DNA of 64,000 nt. It comes from Mycoplana azooxidifex. GTDB lineage: Bacteria; Pseudomonadota; Alphaproteobacteria; Rhizobiales; Rhizobiaceae. Below the pieces are notes generated by a model. It did no database searches. It was not told the DNA's origin and worked only from the letters and a program-made list of their open reading frames with translations. The DNA lies in the NCBI RefSeq assembly GCF_014196765.1, contig NZ_JACIEE010000002.1, forward strand, positions 124,001 to 188,000, read 5' to 3'. Shown piece after piece: positions 15,842-25,412 of the stretch. The number at the start of each line of letters is the position of its first letter. The stretch's first letter is position 1. A program made the position numbers and the translations under genes.

Positions 15842-17003
15842 GCAGCGCCTCCCGCGTAACGATGCTGGAGAGCGGGGCGGCGGCGAGGCGACTGCCGTCT
15901 TTCGAGAAGACGAAGATATGCCGGGCATCCGCCGTAAGCCGCACCGGCACGCCGGGCGAAAGGTCCGCCCCTTCGGCCGGGGTGACCTTGGCGACCATGG
16001 TCTCGCCGATCGCGTCGAGCCGGCAGTAGACGATGACTTCCGAGCCGAGGAATTCCAGCCGCTCGATGCGGGCCGGCAGGCCCTCGTTGCCCTGGCGCGA
16101 GACGCTGACGAATTCCGGCCGGATACCGAGCGTTACCGCCGATCCGGCCGCAGCCGCCCGGTCGACCAGGCGGCAGCGCGTGCCGCCGAGTGCGACGGTC
16201 GCGCCGTCCTCGACCTGGGAGGCGATCAGGTTGATTCGTGGCTGGCCGATGAATTTCGCCACTTCGACATGCTGCGGATCCTCGTAGATCACCTGCGGGG
16301 AGGCGAGTTGCAGTAGCGATCCGCCGATCATCACGGCCACGCGATCGGCCATCGAGAGCGCTTCGGCCTGGTCGTGGGTGACGTAGAGGGTCGGCACGCC
16401 GGCGCGACGATGCAGGTCGACGATCTCGCCGCGGGCGTGCACGCGCAGGTTCGCATCGAGGTTGGACAGCGGCTCGTCCATGAGGAAGATCGACGGACGG
16501 CGCACCATGGCGCGGGCGAGCGCCACGCGCTGCCGCTGGCCTCCGGACATCTGGCCCGGCTTGCGGTCGAGCAGGTGATCGATCTTGAGCGATGCCGCCA
16601 TGTCGCGTACGTCGCGATGGATGTCCGCGACCGCCTTGCGCTGGCCGGGCATCATCCGGCCGAGAAAGGGCAGGCGCCGGGCGCGCGTCAGGCGTCGCAT
16701 CACCAGCGGCACGGCGATGTTCTGCGCCGCCGTAAGGTGCGGATAGAGCGCGTAGGACTGGAACACCATGGCGATGTTGCGATCGGCGGCATGGGCCGCG
16801 GTCATGTCGCGGCCGGCGATGAGGATATCGCCGCTGTCGGCCGTCTCGAGCCCGGCGAGGATGCGCAGCAGGGTGCTCTTGCCGCATCCCGAAGGGCCGA
16901 CCAGGGCGATGAATTCGCCAGGCCCGGCATCCAGCGTCACACCCTTCAAGATGTGGTTGCCGCCGAAGGACTTCTCGATGTTGCGAAGCGAGAGCGCGCT
17001 CAT
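15834..17003 (-). CDS. ABC importer ATPase, UgpC/MalK type
   Basis: The 389-residue ATPase has Walker [10 protein letters not shown] (about 37-45), the Q loop [10 protein letters not shown], signature [14 protein letters not shown] and Walker B with [12 protein letters not shown]. The extended C-terminal TOBE/regulatory domain is typical of sugar and glycerol-3-phosphate importers. Its start overlaps the phosphodiesterase stop as ATGA and its end overlaps the MalF-like permease. An unusual insert ([18 protein letters not shown]) sits between the Q loop and the signature, around residues 108-125. Confidence 0.92.
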   Translation of the reverse strand: MSALSLRNIEKSFGGNHILKGVTLDAGPGEFIALVGPSGCGKSTLLRILAGLETADSGDILIAGRDMTAAHAADRNIAMVFQSYALYPHLTAAQNIAVPLVMRRLTRARRLPFLGRMMPGQRKAVADIHRDVRDMAASLKIDHLLDRKPGQMSGGQRQRVALARAMVRRPSIFLMDEPLSNLDANLRVHARGEIVDLHRRAGVPTLYVTHDQAEALSMADRVAVMIGGSLLQLASPQVIYEDPQHVEVAKFIGQPRINLIASQVEDGATVALGGTRCRLVDRAAAAGSAVTLGIRPEFVSVSRQGNEGLPARIERLEFLGSEVIVYCRLDAIGETMVAKVTPAEGADLSPGVPVRLTADARHIFVFSKDGSRLAAAPLSSIVTREALHG

Positions 17004-17836
17004 TCGGCGGCCGCCTTGGCGACCTTGTGGGCCGATCGCGGATAGACCTCGTGGACGACCTCGTCAATCACGTGCGCGGTCATGCCCGGAACGGCGACGA
17101 TCTCGCTGCGGACGTTGTCTGCGAAGGTGTGGACGACCGCGCCGACCAGGCGTTCGCCCGGCATCTCGCGTTCCAGCTTGTCGATGACGAAGGCGGCGGA
17201 CGGTCCCCAGGTGATCGCGGTGTTGTCGAACCGCCCCTGCCAGGCCCAGTGCAGGTGGCCGCTGGCGAACAGCGCCACGTCATGGGCGGCAATCAGGTCG
17301 GTGAGGCGCTTGCGCTGCACCGGCCGCACGCTCCAATAGCCGGTGTCGCCCTCGTCCGGCGCATCGACGAACAGGGGCTTGTGGGAGAACAGCGCCAGCC
17401 GGCGTCCGTCGCGCTCTTCGAAGGCGGTCTGCAACCATTCGAACTGTGCTTCTTCCTCTTCGTCCTCGTGACCGAGAAGAAGCGCATTGAGCCCGACGAG
17501 ACGCCAGCCGTTCGCATCCTCGACGAAGCGGTCGCCGCCGACGATGCGGCGCCAGCGCCCGAGGCGTTCGGCGTTGACCGGCTGGTCCATGTGGGCGAAA
17601 TGTCCGACGTCGTGGTTGCCGGGCACGATCAGCATCGGCACCTTCACCTGCCGCATCAGTTCCATCGAGAAGGTGATGTCGGCTTCCTTGTCGGCCCCAT
17701 CCACCGTCAGGTCGCCGGTATGGACGACGAGATCGGCGCCGCTGTCTTCGATGAAGTTCAGGAGCGGCGCCCAGTTGCCGTTGAAATGGGTCTTCTCGGG
17801 GCTGAAATGGGTGTCGGTGATCTGGATGACTTTCAT
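17000..17836 (-). CDS. Calcineurin-like metallophosphoesterase
   Basis: The 278-residue protein carries the full metallophosphoesterase motif set: DTHF (D8, H10), GDLTVDG (GD at 41-42), GNHD (72-75), a later SHKPL histidine and GHLH. It resembles CpdA/GpdQ-type phosphodiesterases that cleave cyclic nucleotides or glycerophosphodiesters. No signal peptide is present, so it acts in the cytoplasm. It is the first gene of the ABC importer operon and is translationally coupled to the ATPase by ATGA. That suggests it hydrolyses the imported compound or a derived phosphodiester. Confidence 0.85.
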   Translation of the reverse strand: MKVIQITDTHFSPEKTHFNGNWAPLLNFIEDSGADLVVHTGDLTVDGADKEADITFSMELMRQVKVPMLIVPGNHDVGHFAHMDQPVNAERLGRWRRIVGGDRFVEDANGWRLVGLNALLLGHEDEEEEAQFEWLQTAFEERDGRRLALFSHKPLFVDAPDEGDTGYWSVRPVQRKRLTDLIAAHDVALFASGHLHWAWQGRFDNTAITWGPSAAFVIDKLEREMPGERLVGAVVHTFADNVRSEIVAVPGMTAHVIDEVVHEVYPRSAHKVAKAAAE

Positions 17837-18356
17837 GGGGCCGCTTCTCCGGGCCGGAGCGTCTCAGACTGTCGGACGCGCCGTAGGGCAGGCCCTAGCC
17901 GGCTCTCGTGTCAGCGCTGTAACGGTCTTTTCCAATTCCCTTCCAATTTTGTCACAAACGGCAGCGATCGGCGTCCGGACGCGCCGGCCGCGGCCTGCGA
18001 GCGGGAAACGTCCGTGGGGATGGCGAAGCTTTGCTGGAGTGGGCTTTCGGCAAGGGGTGAGGCCCACTGTGGGCCATCGAGCGACTGCCGGGCGGACCCC
18101 GGATTTCGCCTCGATTCCGGCCGGAACGACGCTCGCCGCCGCCAGATGATGCCGATTGGTTACGCCGCTTGCGCAAAAGTGAATAGATCGCGGGTCAAGC
18201 ACGTCTATTTCGTTGCTGCGGGTCTTATAAATTAATTATACCGGTTTTATATGATTTTCGCACTTGGGTGCCAATAACATCGCGTGACGCGGCGTACGCG
18301 TCGGCGCTTCCGGGCGTATCCGGATACGATATAGATGCTGATGAAAGCGGATTGAG
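17837..18356. other. 520-base intergenic region between phosphoesterase operon and Rrf2 gene
   Basis: No convincing gene is seen. The left part is ordinary GC-rich sequence. An AT-rich patch at 17921-17958 (AATTCCCTTCCAATTTTGTC) may hold the promoter of the leftward operon. The right part from 18220 becomes strongly AT-rich and probably holds the promoter and operator of the Rrf2 gene. Confidence 0.6.
18226..18240 (+). promoter_or_regulatory. AT-rich inverted repeat before the Rrf2 gene
   Basis: TATAA-ATTAA-TTATA is an inverted repeat with 5-base arms, 116 bases upstream of the Rrf2 start and in sharp contrast to the GC-rich surroundings. It is a candidate autoregulatory operator. The regulator's own site is not known, so this is only a suggestion. 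Confidence 0.35.
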
Positions 18357-18821
18357 ATGCTGACGAAAAAGGGAAAATACGGCCTGAAGGCGCTTGTGGA
18401 CCTGGCGCGGCTGGAACCGGGCGAAACGGCTTTCGTCAGCGAGATTGCGCTGCGCAACAATATCCCGAAGAAGTTTCTCGACACGATCCTGCTGGAGCTT
18501 CGCAATGCCGGCATGCTGCGCTCCAAGAAGGGGCCCGGCGGCGGCTATGCGCTGTCCCATCCGGCCTCCGAAATCCGCATCGGCCATGCCATCCGCGTCC
18601 TCGACGGTCCGTTGGCGCCGATCCGCTGCGCCAGCCGCACCGCCTTCGAGGCCTGCGAGGACTGTGCCGACCCCGAGACCTGTCAGGTGCGCCGGGCGAT
18701 GACCGACGTCCGCGATGCGATCGCCTCGATCCTCGACACCATGACGCTTAGTCAGTTCGTCTCGGCGCCGGATGCCGTGTCCATTATCGATGATAACGAG
18801 CCGCAGAAGCGGACGGGCTGA
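18357..18821 (+). CDS. Rrf2-family regulator with putative Fe-S cysteines
   Basis: The 154-residue Rrf2 protein starts MLTKKGKYGLKALVDLAR, a classic winged-helix N-terminus with recognition helix near residues 25-50 and the wing GPGGGYAL. It carries four cysteines, C91, C100, C103 and C109, in the region where IscR and NsrR hold an Fe-S cluster. It therefore could sense iron-sulfur, redox or sulfur status. The next genes are an organosulfur module, so local control of sulfonate use is a reasonable inference. Confidence 0.85.
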   Translation: MLTKKGKYGLKALVDLARLEPGETAFVSEIALRNNIPKKFLDTILLELRNAGMLRSKKGPGGGYALSHPASEIRIGHAIRVLDGPLAPIRCASRTAFEACEDCADPETCQVRRAMTDVRDAIASILDTMTLSQFVSAPDAVSIIDDNEPQKRTG

Positions 18822-18870
18822 GCCCGCCGCGCGCGGCGTGAGGCGTCGGTAACAAGTCCATCCTGAAAGG

Positions 18871-19422
18871 TTACTCGATCGTCGGCGCAAAGCTGCCGTA
18901 GCGGCCGTTGTTGTAGACGAGCGACTGGCCGCTGCCGGAAAGCACCTCGACGACGCGGCCGAGGATGATGCCGTGGCTGTGGCGTTCGATGATCTCCTCG
19001 ACCTCGCAATCGATCGAGGCGAGCGCGCCGATCAGGACCGGGGCGCCGCTGATCCGCGTCGTCCAGCTTGCCCCCTCGTAGCGGGCCTCGCCCTTCGCCC
19101 CGTCGAACCCTGCAAACCGGTTGGCCACCGCCTCGTGCCCGCCGGCGAGGATGTTGACGCAGAAGTGGCCATAGCGGCGGATGATGGGGAAGGTGGACGA
19201 GGAGCGGTTGATGTTGACGATCATCGTCGGCGGCTCGACCGACAGGGCGGTCGCCGAGGTCACCGTCGCCCCCGTCCGGTCCGGCCCGACGCCCGCGCTG
19301 ATCACCGACACGGCCCCCGATACGCTGCGCATGGCCGATTTCAGCAGGCTCGGGTCGATGAAGGTGGACCCTTGCGCACGGACTTCGTCGCGCTCGTCCC
19401 GCGTCAGCCTGGCCATGTTCAT
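18871..19422 (-). CDS. Flavin reductase-like protein
   Basis: The 183-residue protein belongs to the flavin-reductase-like (HpaC/DszD type) family. Motifs are [20 protein letters not shown] (about 40-59), [22 protein letters not shown] and GRVVEV. Such enzymes supply reduced FMN to two-component monooxygenases, and the divergent SsuD gene needs exactly that. It is not the usual SsuE fold but could replace it. The ATG at 19422 follows AGGAGAGC; ATG 19416 is a close alternative. Confidence 0.85.
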   Translation of the reverse strand: MNMARLTRDERDEVRAQGSTFIDPSLLKSAMRSVSGAVSVISAGVGPDRTGATVTSATALSVEPPTMIVNINRSSSTFPIIRRYGHFCVNILAGGHEAVANRFAGFDGAKGEARYEGASWTTRISGAPVLIGALASIDCEVEEIIERHSHGIILGRVVEVLSGSGQSLVYNNGRYGSFAPTIE

Positions 19423-19504
19423 TCCTGCTCTCCTGTCTCCGCCCCCGGCGAAGGGGCTCGAATTTCGGGGCGAGAATGCTGGCGCGGAATTTTATTGTCA
19501 ACCA

Positions 19505-19522
19505 AATTTATGTAATTTATGT
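19505..19522 (+). promoter_or_regulatory. Tandem 9-base repeat in the flavin reductase-ssuD promoter region
   Basis: AATTTATGT occurs twice in direct succession, about 68 bases upstream of the ssuD start and 83 bases upstream of the divergent flavin reductase. The position in the middle of a divergent promoter suggests a regulator site. Its protein is unknown; the nearby Rrf2 regulator is one candidate. Confidence 0.4.
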
Positions 19523-19589
19523 TCTGCGTCCGGCGGCACCCGATGCTCTAGGGGCGGCGCCGGACATGCGAAATCAGGAGCATCGAGAC

Positions 19590-20759
19590 ATGCCTGCCGC
19601 GCCCGAAAAGATCAACGTTTTCTGGTTTCTTCCGACACACGGGGACAGCCGCTATCTCGGCACCCCGCTTGGCGGGCGCAATGTCGACCTCGCCTATCTG
19701 CGGCAGGTGGCGCAGGCTGCGGATGCGCTCGGCTACTACGGCGTGCTGCTCCCGACCGGGCGCAGTTGCGAGGACAGCTGGGTCGTCGCCTCGGCGCTGG
19801 CACCCCTGACGGAGAAGCTACGGTTCCTCGTCGCCGTGCGGCCGGGCCTTCTGTCGCCGACGCTCGCCGCCCGGATGACCGCCACGCTCGACCGCATCTC
19901 CAACGGCCGGCTGCTCATCAATGTCGTGACCGGCGGCGACCCGATCGAGAACAAGGGCGACGGCATCCATCTCTCCCACGAGGACCGCTACGCCGTCACC
20001 GAGGAGTTCCTCGACATCTACAAGAAGGTGCTTTCCGGCCAGACCGTCGACCACAAGGGCCGGCATTTCGACATCGAGGACGGGCGGCTGCTCTTCCCGC
20101 CGGTGCAGACGCCCCATCCGCCGCTCTATTTCGGCGGCTCGTCGGGGGTCGGCCAGCAGGTGGCGGCGCGTACGATCGACAAGTACCTGACCTGGGGCGA
20201 GCCGCCGGAGGAGGTCGCCGGCAAGATCGCCGAGGTGCGCAAGCTCGCCGAGGACGCGGGCAGGGATGTGACGTTCGGCATCCGCCTGCACGTCATCGTG
20301 CGCGAGACGGCCAGCGAGGCCTGGCAGGCGGCCGACGATCTCATCCGGCATGTCGACGATGCGACGATCGAGGCGGCGCAGAAGGTTTTTTCGCGTATGG
20401 ATTCGGCCGGCCAGCGCCGCATGAGCGCGCTTCACGGCGGTCGGCGCGACAGGCTGGAGGTAGCGCCCAACCTCTGGGCGGGCGTGGGGCTCGTGCGGGG
20501 CGGGGCCGGCACGGCGCTGGTCGGCGATCCCGGCCAGGTCAGGGCGCGCATCGAGGAGTATCGGCGGATCGGCATCGACAGCTTCATCTTCTCCGGCTAC
20601 CCTCACCTGGAAGAGGCCTATCGCTTCGGGGAACTGGTCATGCCGCATCTTCCGCTCAACCATGTCATTCCGGCACGCCAGGCGCCCATCGACACCGGTT
20701 CCTTCGGTGAATCGATCGCTGGCGACCATCGTCCGGCGCTGAAGGTTTCGCAGTCGTGA
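19590..20759 (+). CDS. ssuD: FMNH2-dependent alkanesulfonate monooxygenase
   Basis: The 389-residue luciferase-like monooxygenase closely matches SsuD, which splits alkanesulfonates into sulfite and aldehyde. The N-terminus [16 protein letters not shown], the [12 protein letters not shown] segment with the conserved active-site cysteine, the [16 protein letters not shown] strand and [10 protein letters not shown] are typical. The C-terminal [19 protein letters not shown] also fits. The ATG at 19590 is chosen from AGGAG spacing and match to the E. coli N-terminus; ATG 19566 is in frame. The stop overlaps the next start. Confidence 0.92.
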   Translation: MPAAPEKINVFWFLPTHGDSRYLGTPLGGRNVDLAYLRQVAQAADALGYYGVLLPTGRSCEDSWVVASALAPLTEKLRFLVAVRPGLLSPTLAARMTATLDRISNGRLLINVVTGGDPIENKGDGIHLSHEDRYAVTEEFLDIYKKVLSGQTVDHKGRHFDIEDGRLLFPPVQTPHPPLYFGGSSGVGQQVAARTIDKYLTWGEPPEEVAGKIAEVRKLAEDAGRDVTFGIRLHVIVRETASEAWQAADDLIRHVDDATIEAAQKVFSRMDSAGQRRMSALHGGRRDRLEVAPNLWAGVGLVRGGAGTALVGDPGQVRARIEEYRRIGIDSFIFSGYPHLEEAYRFGELVMPHLPLNHVIPARQAPIDTGSFGESIAGDHRPALKVSQS

Positions 20760-22204
20760 GCCGCGCCTCCTCGATGCCGGTCGTTGCCATTATCGGCGGC
20801 GGCTTCACCGGCGCAGCGCTGGCCTACCATCTCGTCCACGGGATTTCAGCTGGTTCGGCGCGCATAGTGATGTTCGAGCCCCGGCAACTCATCGGCGGCG
20901 GCCTCGCCTACGACACCGACGAGGCCGTCCACCGCATCAACGTTCCGGCAACCCGCATGTCGCTCTTTCCCGGCGACGAGGAGCATTTCCCGCGCTGGCT
21001 GGAGGAGACGGGCGCGCTTCGGCACGACCCGGAGGCCGTGACGACGGATGGCCGCGTGTTTCCGCGGCGCGGCGCCTTCGGCCGCTATGTCCACGCCCAT
21101 CTCGCCCCGCTGGTGGCCGACGGCAGCCTGGAGCACCGCAAGGCGCGCGTGCGCTCGGTCACGGCCGCAAGTCAGGGACGCTGGCGCCTGGAGGCGGATG
21201 ACGGTTCCGAGACGGTCGCCGACATCGTCGTCGTCGCCACCACCCATCCGAGCCCGCAGGCACCGTTCGCGCTGGCGCGCGCGCTCACGGGCCACCCGCG
21301 CTACGTGGCGGACACCACCGTGCCCCGGGCGCTCTCCGTCATCCGGCCGGACGACAGGGTACTGGTGGTCGGGGCGGGCCTGACGGCCGCCGACGTGATT
21401 GCAGCGCTCGATGCCGCCGGCCATCGCGGCGCGATCGCGGCGATCTCGCGCAGGGGACTGCGCTCGCGCGGGCACAACCCCCTGCCGCAGGAGCCTTTCG
21501 GCGATTTCATGACACAGCCGAGCCGGACTGCGCTGGGCCTGCTTCGGGCCACGCGTCGCGCCGTCGCCGAGGCTGCGGCCGAGGGCATCTCCTGGCATGC
21601 GGTCTTCGACCGGCTGCGCGCAGAGGGGGGCGAGATCTGGAAGGCGCTGCCGGTGGCCGAGCGCCGCCGTCTCGTGCGCTTCCTGCGGCCATACTGGGAC
21701 GTGCATCGCTTCCGGATCGCCCCACAGGTCGAAGCGGCGATCGAAGGGCGGCTCGCTGACGGCCGCCTGACGTTCCGCGCCGCGTCGATTGCGGGCGTGG
21801 AGGTCTCGGGCGATGGCGAGATCGCCGTCCGGCTCCGCGCGCGGCAGGAAAAGGGCGCGAGCGAGGAACGCTACGACGCCGTCGTCGTGACCACCGGCCC
21901 GGGGCATGCCGGCATCCTCGCCAGCCAGCCCTACCTCGCCGGGCTTGCAGCCGACGGGCGGCTGCGTGCCGACCCGGTGGGACTCGGCATCGAGGTCGAT
22001 GGGGAAAGTCGCGCCATCGATGCCGGCGGGCTGCCGGAACGCTCGCTCTATGTCGCAGGCCCGCTTGCGCGCGGCACGTTCGGAGAATTGATGGGGTTGC
22101 CGCAGGTCACCGAGCACGCGGTCTTCGTGGCCGATCGGGTGGCTGCGGACATCCGCTCGCTCACTGAAGCGAACACGGCCGTCCCGCAGCGCCAGGTGAG
22201 TTGA
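20756..22204 (+). CDS. FAD/NAD(P)-binding oxidoreductase of the sulfonate cluster
   Basis: The 482-residue protein starts at GTG, overlapping the ssuD stop (GTGA). It has a Rossmann FAD motif near the N-terminus ([15 protein letters not shown]) and a second dinucleotide motif near residue 203 ([13 protein letters not shown]). It belongs to the FAD-NAD(P)-binding family with the [12 protein letters not shown] and [13 protein letters not shown] type segments. Its substrate is not known. Tight coupling to ssuD suggests a role in organosulfur oxidation, perhaps on the product or in electron supply. No membrane segment is seen. Confidence 0.75.
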   Translation: MSRASSMPVVAIIGGGFTGAALAYHLVHGISAGSARIVMFEPRQLIGGGLAYDTDEAVHRINVPATRMSLFPGDEEHFPRWLEETGALRHDPEAVTTDGRVFPRRGAFGRYVHAHLAPLVADGSLEHRKARVRSVTAASQGRWRLEADDGSETVADIVVVATTHPSPQAPFALARALTGHPRYVADTTVPRALSVIRPDDRVLVVGAGLTAADVIAALDAAGHRGAIAAISRRGLRSRGHNPLPQEPFGDFMTQPSRTALGLLRATRRAVAEAAAEGISWHAVFDRLRAEGGEIWKALPVAERRRLVRFLRPYWDVHRFRIAPQVEAAIEGRLADGRLTFRAASIAGVEVSGDGEIAVRLRARQEKGASEERYDAVVVTTGPGHAGILASQPYLAGLAADGRLRADPVGLGIEVDGESRAIDAGGLPERSLYVAGPLARGTFGELMGLPQVTEHAVFVADRVAADIRSLTEANTAVPQRQVS

Positions 22205-22220
22205 CCTCTCAAACTCGGAT

Positions 22221-23339
22221 CTAGTCTTCCTCGGGCGGAAGGCGATGCGCCGCCAGCCGCAGGGCGCCGGTCTCGCGCAGGATATCGGCAATAGCCGGGG
22301 CGAGATCGTCGTGCGCCTTCGCCGGGGTACCGGGCGCGCGCGGCCGGGCCGTCGCAGCAGCCCCGCGTGCGGCATCGACGGCGGTGACGAAGGCGTCCGC
22401 CGCGGCCAGGAATGCATTCGTCCGGTGCAGGTCTGCAAGGCCGATCTGGGCGGCGTCGATCGCACGGCCCGCCTGCTCGACCGCAGCACCCGCAGCGGCA
22501 AGCCGGGCGGAGGCGAGCCCGATCGCCACCGGATCTGCATCGTCGTCGGAGAGGGCTATCTGCAGGGAAAGACGCCCGGCGCCGAGATGCGTTGCGGCCT
22601 GCAGCAGCAGGTCCAGCGCATGCGGCACGTCGCTGCGCGTGGTGTCGGCGACCGCATGCAGCAGTGTGCCGGCCTCGACGAGCACGTCCTTGACGAGGAC
22701 GTGCTCCGGCCGCGAGGTGCCCCGGGCCGTCGGCTCGCAACTGTTGGCGACGTAGTGCAGCCCGTCGATGCGGGTCGGCAGCAGAACCAGTGCCGTCTTG
22801 CCCGCTTCGCTCCTTGTTGGCACCAGCACCCAGTCGGCGTGTCGTGCACAGGGGGTACAGAGCAACTCTCCGCCCATCCGCCAGCCGACGCCGGTTGGCA
22901 TCAGCGACAGGGCGGTGGCCGTCCCGCCGTCGCGCTGCACGGGCGTCGCCATCGACAGCCGCGCCCCGGCCAGCGCCGCCGGGAAAAGCGTCGTCTGCTG
23001 CCCCTCGGAGCCATGGCTGCGCAGATGCTCGAGCGCCACGAAATGCGCAGCCAGGACTTCGCCGAGCGCGGCCGAACGTTGCGATGCAAGCGCGCAGATC
23101 TCGGCAAGAACGGTGTTGGAGACGTCGATGCCGCCGTGCTCGGTCGGCACCGACACGCCGAACAGCCCGGACCGGCCGACCAGCTCCAGCCGGGCCTCCT
23201 GGCTGTCGAAGGCGCTGTCGGTCCCGGCGGGCTCGAAGGTGGCGGCAATGGAGGCGGCGACGCTGATCGCTTCGTCTTCCGCGCCGATGAGAGCGGCGGT
23301 GCGGACAGGATGGCCAATCGCGGGCGAGAACGTACCCAT
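22221..23339 (-). CDS. Acyl-CoA dehydrogenase-like flavoprotein (SfnC/DszC type?)
   Basis: The 372-residue protein has the acyl-CoA dehydrogenase layout: a helical N-terminal domain (with LFGVSVPTEHGGID), a central beta domain and a C-terminal helical bundle. Motifs are weak compared with true dehydrogenases. In sulfur clusters this family includes FMN-dependent monooxygenases (DszC, SfnC), which would need reduced flavin from the nearby reductase. The ATG at 23339 fits the AAGGAG site best; two ATGs lie 21 and 18 bases upstream. It is divergent from ssuA and converges on the FAD gene. Confidence 0.7.
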   Translation of the reverse strand: MGTFSPAIGHPVRTAALIGAEDEAISVAASIAATFEPAGTDSAFDSQEARLELVGRSGLFGVSVPTEHGGIDVSNTVLAEICALASQRSAALGEVLAAHFVALEHLRSHGSEGQQTTLFPAALAGARLSMATPVQRDGGTATALSLMPTGVGWRMGGELLCTPCARHADWVLVPTRSEAGKTALVLLPTRIDGLHYVANSCEPTARGTSRPEHVLVKDVLVEAGTLLHAVADTTRSDVPHALDLLLQAATHLGAGRLSLQIALSDDDADPVAIGLASARLAAAGAAVEQAGRAIDAAQIGLADLHRTNAFLAAADAFVTAVDAARGAAATARPRAPGTPAKAHDDLAPAIADILRETGALRLAAHRLPPEED

Positions 23340-23399
23340 GTCGACTGCTCCTTGCATCATGCGGTTTCAGGACGCACAGGCTTTACAGGGGTAGAAAGA

Positions 23400-23515
23400 C
23401 CATATTCTATAGAGATTGTATAGATTGGTTTTGCTATTTTCGGGCCGAATTGAGGCATTTTGACCGGGTATATCGGGCGATAAAACTCTATAAAAGCTAT
23501 GTATTTTATTAATTC
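23400..23515. promoter_or_regulatory. AT-rich divergent promoter region with repeated CTATA/GTATAG words
   Basis: The space between the ACAD-like gene and ssuA is far richer in A/T than its surroundings. It contains TTCTATAGAGATTGTATAG at about 23405-23423 and CTCTATAAAAGCTATG at about 23487-23502. These look like operators or promoter elements for the two divergent transcripts. No known regulator consensus is matched. Confidence 0.4.
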
Positions 23516-23572
23516 CGGCCGGCGATTGCGGTCGGATCGTGACAATCCGGCCGGGCCGGAAAAGGGGGTCAA

Positions 23573-24541
23573 ATGCTTTCGCTTCGTTCCATCGTCCTCG
23601 GCCTTGCCGCAGCCGCCTTTGCAGCCGTCGGGCTGGCGCATGCAGACGAGCCGACCGAGATCCGCATCGACTGGGCGACGTACAACCCGGTGAGCCTCGT
23701 CCTGAAGAAGGAAGGCCTGCTGGAGAAGGAGTTCGAGAAGGACGGCATCGCCATCACCTGGGTGCAGTCGGCGGGCTCCAACAAGGCGCTGGAGTTCCTG
23801 AACGCCAGCTCGCTCGATTTCGGCTCGACCGCGGGCGCGGCAGCCCTCATCGGCCGCATCAACGGCAACCCGGTGAAGTCCGTCTATGTCTATTCCCGTC
23901 CCGAATGGACGGCGCTGGTCACCCGCCCCGACGCCGGCATCTCCAGCGTCGCGGACCTGAAGGGCAAGTCTGTCGCCGTCACCCGCGGCACCGACCCGCA
24001 CATCTTCCTCGTGCGCGCGCTCGCCGACGCCGGTCTGACGGAAAAGGATGTCTCGCTGGTGCTGCTCCAGCATGCCGACGGCAAGCTCGCCCTTTTGCGC
24101 GGCGACGTCGACGCCTGGGCCGGCCTCGATCCGCTGATGGCGTCTGCGGAGATCGAGGGCGGCGCCCAGCTCTTCCACCGCAATCCGGACAACAATACCT
24201 GGGGCGTGCTGAACGTCCGCGAGGAATTCGCAACCGAGCACCCGGAGATCGTCACCCGCGTCATCGCGACCTACGAGAAGGCGCGCGCCAAGGCGATCGC
24301 CGAGCCGGACGCGCTGAAGGCCGCGCTGATCGAGGCCACCAAGCTGCCCGATGCCGTCATCGCGCGGCAGCTCGAGCGCACCGACCTCAGCCATTCGCTG
24401 ATCGGCGACGCGCAGCGGCAGACGATCGAGGCCGCGGGTCTCGCCCTGCAGCAGGCAGGCGTCGTCGCCGCCGCCGTCGACGTCAAGGCCGTCACCGGTG
24501 AACTGGTCGAGCCGAGCTTCGGCGCTTCGATCAGCCAGTAG
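23573..24541 (+). CDS. ssuA: Aliphatic sulfonate ABC transporter binding protein
   Basis: The 322-residue periplasmic binding protein has a signal peptide (1-24, AHA|DEPTEI) and the SsuA/NMT1 fold. Landmarks are IDWATYNPVSLVLKKEGLLE, the SAGSNKALEFLNASSLDFGST segment and GKSVAVTRGTDPHIFL. SsuA proteins bind alkanesulfonates for the SsuCB importer. It heads the operon ssuACB, with the permease 31 bases later. Confidence 0.9.
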   Translation: MLSLRSIVLGLAAAAFAAVGLAHADEPTEIRIDWATYNPVSLVLKKEGLLEKEFEKDGIAITWVQSAGSNKALEFLNASSLDFGSTAGAAALIGRINGNPVKSVYVYSRPEWTALVTRPDAGISSVADLKGKSVAVTRGTDPHIFLVRALADAGLTEKDVSLVLLQHADGKLALLRGDVDAWAGLDPLMASAEIEGGAQLFHRNPDNNTWGVLNVREEFATEHPEIVTRVIATYEKARAKAIAEPDALKAALIEATKLPDAVIARQLERTDLSHSLIGDAQRQTIEAAGLALQQAGVVAAAVDVKAVTGELVEPSFGASISQ

Positions 24542-24572
24542 ACGCGGCGACAACACGGAAAGAGGTGAGGCG

Positions 24573-25409
24573 ATGGGGTTTCTCGACCTGGCGGGTGCCG
24601 CAGCCCCGGCAGCCGCAACGAAGACGTGCAGGCCGCGCCCGTTCGGGGTCCAGCGGATCGCTGCCGCCTTCGTCCTGCCCATCGCCGCCCTCGTCCTCTG
24701 GGAGCTCCTGGTCCGGACGGGTCTTGCGACGGGGCGGCTGATGCCGCCGCCCTCTCGCATCGCCGTCACGCTCTACGATCTGGCCGCAACCGGGGAACTG
24801 GTGCGTCACATCGCCGTCACTCTCTGGCGCGTTGTCGTCGGCTTTGTCGCCGGTGCCGCGGCGGGCACGATCGCCGGCGCCCTGACGGGGTATTCGCCGC
24901 GGCTCAGCCGCTTCGCCGATCCGACGCTGCAGGCGCTGCGCGCCATCCCCTCGATCGCCTGGGTGCCGCTCTTCATTCTCTGGTTCGGCATCTTCGAGAC
25001 CTCCAAGGTCGCGCTGATCGCCGTCGGCGTGTTCTTTCCCGTCTATCTCGGCGTCAGCGGCGCGGTCGCCTCCGTCGATCGGAAGATCGTCGAGGTCGGC
25101 CGGGTCTTCCGGCTTTCGGGGCCGGCGCTGGTGCGTCGCATCCTCCTGCCGGCGGTGCTGCCGAGCTACGTCGTGGCCCTGCGCTCGGGCCTCGGCCTCG
25201 GCTGGATGTTCGTCGTCGCCGCCGAATTCATGGGGGCCTCCGAAGGGCTCGGCTACCTGCTGGTCGACGGCCAGCAGCTCGGCAAGCCCGACCAGATCCT
25301 GGCGGCCATCCTCACCTTCGCCGCGGTCGGCAAGCTGACCGATACGCTGCTGGTGCTGGGAACCGCGCCGCTCCTGCGCTGGCAGGACACCTATGGGCGG
25401 GATGCCTGA
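24573..25409 (+). CDS. ssuC: Aliphatic sulfonate ABC transporter permease
   Basis: The 278-residue permease has about six membrane segments and the typical core sequence LRAIPSIAWVPLFILWFG (about 128-145) with an EAA-type loop (GRVFRLSGPALVRRILLPAVLP). It works with SsuA and SsuB. The ATG at 24573, after GAGGTGAGG, is preferred over one 75 bases upstream inside ssuA. ssuB starts 3 bases after its stop. Confidence 0.92.
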   Translation: MGFLDLAGAAAPAAATKTCRPRPFGVQRIAAAFVLPIAALVLWELLVRTGLATGRLMPPPSRIAVTLYDLAATGELVRHIAVTLWRVVVGFVAGAAAGTIAGALTGYSPRLSRFADPTLQALRAIPSIAWVPLFILWFGIFETSKVALIAVGVFFPVYLGVSGAVASVDRKIVEVGRVFRLSGPALVRRILLPAVLPSYVVALRSGLGLGWMFVVAAEFMGASEGLGYLLVDGQQLGKPDQILAAILTFAAVGKLTDTLLVLGTAPLLRWQDTYGRDA

Positions 25410-25412
25410 GCC

